From Ruminococcus sp. (GTDB lineage: Bacteria > Bacillota > Clostridia > Oscillospirales > Ruminococcaceae): 8,769 bases of DNA. Position numbers and translations under genes: made by a program. Where the stretch lies: NCBI GenBank assembly GCA_003446315.1, contig DMBA01000019.1:1-8769 (forward strand). Direction: 5' to 3'. The notes beneath the pieces were generated by a model. It ran no database searches. It had not been told where the DNA came from and saw only the letters and a program-made list of their open reading frames with translations. Positions within the stretch are counted from its first letter, which is position 1. Each line of letters opens with the position of its first letter. Below are positions 7,047 to 8,769 of this stretch, piece by piece.

Positions 7047-7353
7047 AGAGCAAAAGCAGCATGAGGAATTGCTCAAATGCAGAGCGAACATTCAGCGAAC
7101 TAAAGAGCTGATCGCGTTTCACAGAGATGTGCTCCGCAGACAGGAGCGGAAGGCGGATGAGATCACCGCAAAGCTCAATGCGGAGAAGATGAAATCCCTG
7201 TATACTGCACTGAATGCCAGCGGCGTGGACATTGACACGCTGGGCAGGCAGTTGAAAACGGGCAGATTATCGACAAAACAGCAGAACCGGCGGAAGCAAA
7301 ACCTGCCGATACCAAGAAGGAGGACACATAATGTATCGCATGATTCTTTGTGA
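7036..7353 (+). CDS. DUF4315-like coiled-coil protein, probable C-terminal frameshift
   Basis: This short cytoplasmic protein resembles the DUF4315 proteins encoded just upstream of topoisomerase III in Clostridial ICEs. A charged heptad-like helix covers residues 1-52, followed by SLYTALNASGVDIDTLGRQL, matching the small C-terminal helical motif of that family. AGGAGG (7022-7027) is 8 bp before the ATG, and the start overlaps the previous gene by 11 bp. As written it is 105 residues, ending in a basic tail (after Leu73) that runs 23 bp into the topoisomerase gene. The -1 frame from about 7260 instead encodes a typical acidic tail (TAEPAEAKPADTKKEDT) ending at TAA 7329-7331, which overlaps the topoisomerase ATG as TAATG. 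One missing A in the A-run at 7255-7258 would restore a 98-residue protein. Function of the family is unknown to me; the frameshift is inference. Confidence 0.72.
   Translation: MTNREQKQHEELLKCRANIQRTKELIAFHRDVLRRQERKADEITAKLNAEKMKSLYTALNASGVDIDTLGRQLKTGRLSTKQQNRRKQNLPIPRRRTHNVSHDSL
7255..7331 (+). other. Candidate -1 frameshift region in the DUF4315-like gene
   Basis: Between the AAAA run at 7255-7258 and the TAA at 7329-7331 the -1 frame is open, uses codons like those of the neighbours (GCA, GAA, CCG, GCG, GAC) and ends in a TAATG junction. The annotated frame over the same bases gives an Arg/Gln/Pro-rich tail. A second AAAA run (7275-7278) is another possible slip or indel point. No canonical X-XXY-YYZ slippery heptamer is seen in the annotated frame. 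Confidence 0.55.
7317..7323 (+). promoter_or_regulatory. Ribosome binding site fixing the topoisomerase start
   Basis: AAGGAGG lies 7 bp before ATG 7331. It fixes initiation upstream of the in-frame TAG at 7370; no comparable site precedes the later possible starts (GTG 7376, ATG 7487). Confidence 0.8.
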
Positions 7354-8769
7354 AAAACCGTCGGTCGCGTAGACCGTGGCATACAGCCTCGGTGCAAATG
7401 AACGTGTCGCTGACGGCAAGGTTTCCTATTATGAGGGAAACGGACTGATTGTAACGAACGCGGTCGGCCATATCATCGGCATCGGAATGCCGGAGGATTA
7501 CGGCTGGGAAAAATGGAATCTCTCAGATCTCCCGCTGATGCCGCAGTTCCGGCTGTTCCCGCTTCAGGGCTACAGCGAACAGCTCAGGCTGCTCAAAAAG
7601 CTGCTGTTCCGCGCGGATGTGAGCGAGGTCATCAATGCCTGTGATGCCGGACGCGAGGGCGAAGCGATCTTCCGGTATATCTATGATTTTTTCGGCTGTA
7701 ACAAGCCTGTCAAGCGGCTGTGGATCAGCTCACTGACCGATGAGAGCATCCGGCAGGGCATGAACAATCTCCGCGACGGTACAGAAATGGAGAACCTCTT
7801 TGCGGCGGCTTTCACCAGAGCAAAAGCCGACTGGATTCACAGCATGAGCCTGTCCCGGCTTTACAGCATCGTCAACAGCGATTCCCACAAGGTTGGCAGA
7901 GTGAAAATGCCGGTGCTGCACATCATCGCGGAGCGCGACAAAGCAATCGCGGGATTTGTCAGCAAGCCCTTTTTCAAGGTGATGCTCCCGGACGGCGCAG
8001 AATGCGAAACGATCTGCGATACCAAAGAGCAGGCGGAAGCACTTGCAGCGGAATGCGCTGACAAGACTGTCACAGTTACATCGGCTGAATCCAAGCGAAA
8101 AAAAGAAGAACGCCCGCTGCTGCACAGTCTGACATCCTTGCAGCAGGAGGCGAACGATGAATATGGCATGACGGCGGCAAACACGCTCAAAGCGGCGCAG
8201 TCGCTCTATGAGCAGAAGCTCATTACATACCCGCGCACGGACAGCAACTACCTGACCGATGACATGAAGCCGCTGGTCGGCAGCATTGTGAAATGTCTCT
8301 CCGGTTATGATGCGGAGCGCGTGCAGGCACTGGAGGCGCAGGGGCTGAACCTTGACGGGCGTGTCTTCAACAACAGCAAGGTTTCCGATCACCATGCAAT
8401 CATTCCGACAAACATTATCGGCAGGCTTGGACAGACAGAGCTGACCGACGATGAACAGAAGGTTGCAAAGCTCGTGATCGAGCGCTTTCTCGGCGTGTTT
8501 GACCTGCCGTATCTTTACGATGAAACAAAATATGTGTTTGATGTCGGCGGCATTGTTTTCCGGCTGAAAGTCAAAACGCCCGTACAGCCTGGCTGGCGGA
8601 AGTATATGGAACAGCAGGCAACACCGGATATTCACTATTCCGCAGGCGATACCTTCCCGGCAGACGATCTGACCGTCAAGGAGGGCGCGACGAAGCCGCC
8701 GAAGCATTTTACCGAAAGCAGTCTGCTTGCGGTCATGGAGAACATCGACCGGCTGATCGAGGACAAGGA
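7331..8769 (+). CDS. topB: DNA topoisomerase III (type IA), interrupted by in-frame TAG at codon 14; 3' end outside window
   Basis: This is the N-terminal 479 codons of a type IA topoisomerase, the enzyme that passes single DNA strands and is a standard part of Clostridial ICE transfer modules. Translation from ATG 7331 gives the Toprim start MILCEKPSVA (catalytic Glu at codon 8). A TAG follows at codon 14 (7370-7372), and the frame then stays open to the window end. Later motifs are intact: Toprim NACDAGREGE (Asp105 to Glu111), WISSLTDESIRQG, RAKADWI, the active-site segment LITYPRTDS with Tyr300, and SDHHAIIPT. Initiation at 7331 is strongly supported by AAGGAGG and by the TAATG junction. 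Restart at GTG 7376 or ATG 7487 would lose the catalytic Glu and most likely activity. Because everything after the TAG is conserved, the lesion is recent, an error, or is read through. Identity is firm; functional state is open. Confidence 0.9.
7370..7372 (+). other. In-frame amber codon in the topoisomerase III gene
   Basis: TAG follows GAA AAA CCG TCG GTC GCG (EKPSVA) and precedes ACC GTG GCA TAC AGC CTC GGT. In type IA topoisomerases this position after KPSVA is usually a polar residue such as Gln, Lys or Arg; CAG to TAG is one C-to-T change. No other in-frame TAG occurs inside the genes of the window. Confidence 0.85.

Noticed and set aside
7730..8707. 325-codon open frame on the minus strand
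   Set aside because: It lies entirely opposite the conserved topoisomerase III frame with its YPRTDS and SDHHAIIPT motifs; its translation shows no recognisable domain and is a codon-bias shadow.
7331..8769. Global reassignment of TAG to Gln (as in some gut phages)
   Set aside because: Only one internal TAG occurs in about 8.7 kb of coding sequence that is full of CAG, and two genes end plausibly at TAG; a single lesion or local readthrough is more likely.

Overview
The window is a slice of the conjugation module of an integrative and conjugative element (ICE) from a low- to mid-GC Firmicute, most likely a gut Clostridia such as an Oscillospiraceae/Lachnospiraceae relative. Strong AGGAGG Shine-Dalgarno sites, a TTG start, roughly balanced GC and a gene order familiar from the Tn1549/CTn-type elements of Clostridia support this. 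The assignment is inference from protein families and gene order; no rRNA or host gene is present to name a species.

Layout, all on the + strand and tightly packed. Positions 1-993 hold the C-terminal part of the VirD4/TraG coupling ATPase, whose 5' end lies outside the window. 1013-1429 is a small VirB2/TrbC-like (Maff2-type) pilin-like membrane protein. A strong 11-bp RNA hairpin follows at 1445-1473. 1501-2289 is a VirB6/TrbL-like polytopic channel protein, 2302-2691 a PrgI-family protein and 2706-5084 the VirB4-like ATPase. 5085-6785 is a large membrane-anchored protein resembling the CD1108-type proteins of these elements, but without the usual C-terminal peptidoglycan hydrolase domain. 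6789-7046 is a small two-helix membrane protein and 7036-7353 a DUF4315-like coiled-coil protein. From 7331 to the window end runs a DNA topoisomerase III of the ICE type. Gaps are 0-71 bp, with short overlaps near the end, so this looks like one transcription unit. No promoter, intrinsic terminator, tRNA, IS or CRISPR was seen.

Together the genes encode a Gram-positive type IV secretion apparatus. VirD4 would recruit the relaxosome. VirB4 would energise assembly and transfer. The VirB6-like, PrgI and pilin-like proteins would form the membrane channel, and the 566-aa protein would reach across the cell wall zone. Topoisomerase III handles DNA during processing or transfer.

The most notable signals are at the right end. 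The topoisomerase frame, otherwise open to the window edge, has an in-frame TAG at codon 14 (7370-7372), exactly where homologues commonly have a residue such as Gln (CAG) or Lys after the KPSVA motif. About 100 bp upstream, the DUF4315-like gene appears to carry a 1-nt frameshift: the -1 frame encodes a natural-looking acidic tail that ends in a TAATG junction with the topoisomerase start. Two lesions so close together suggest local decay, sequence error, or less likely recoding. The missing hydrolase domain and the pilin-channel intergenic hairpin are the other points worth attention.
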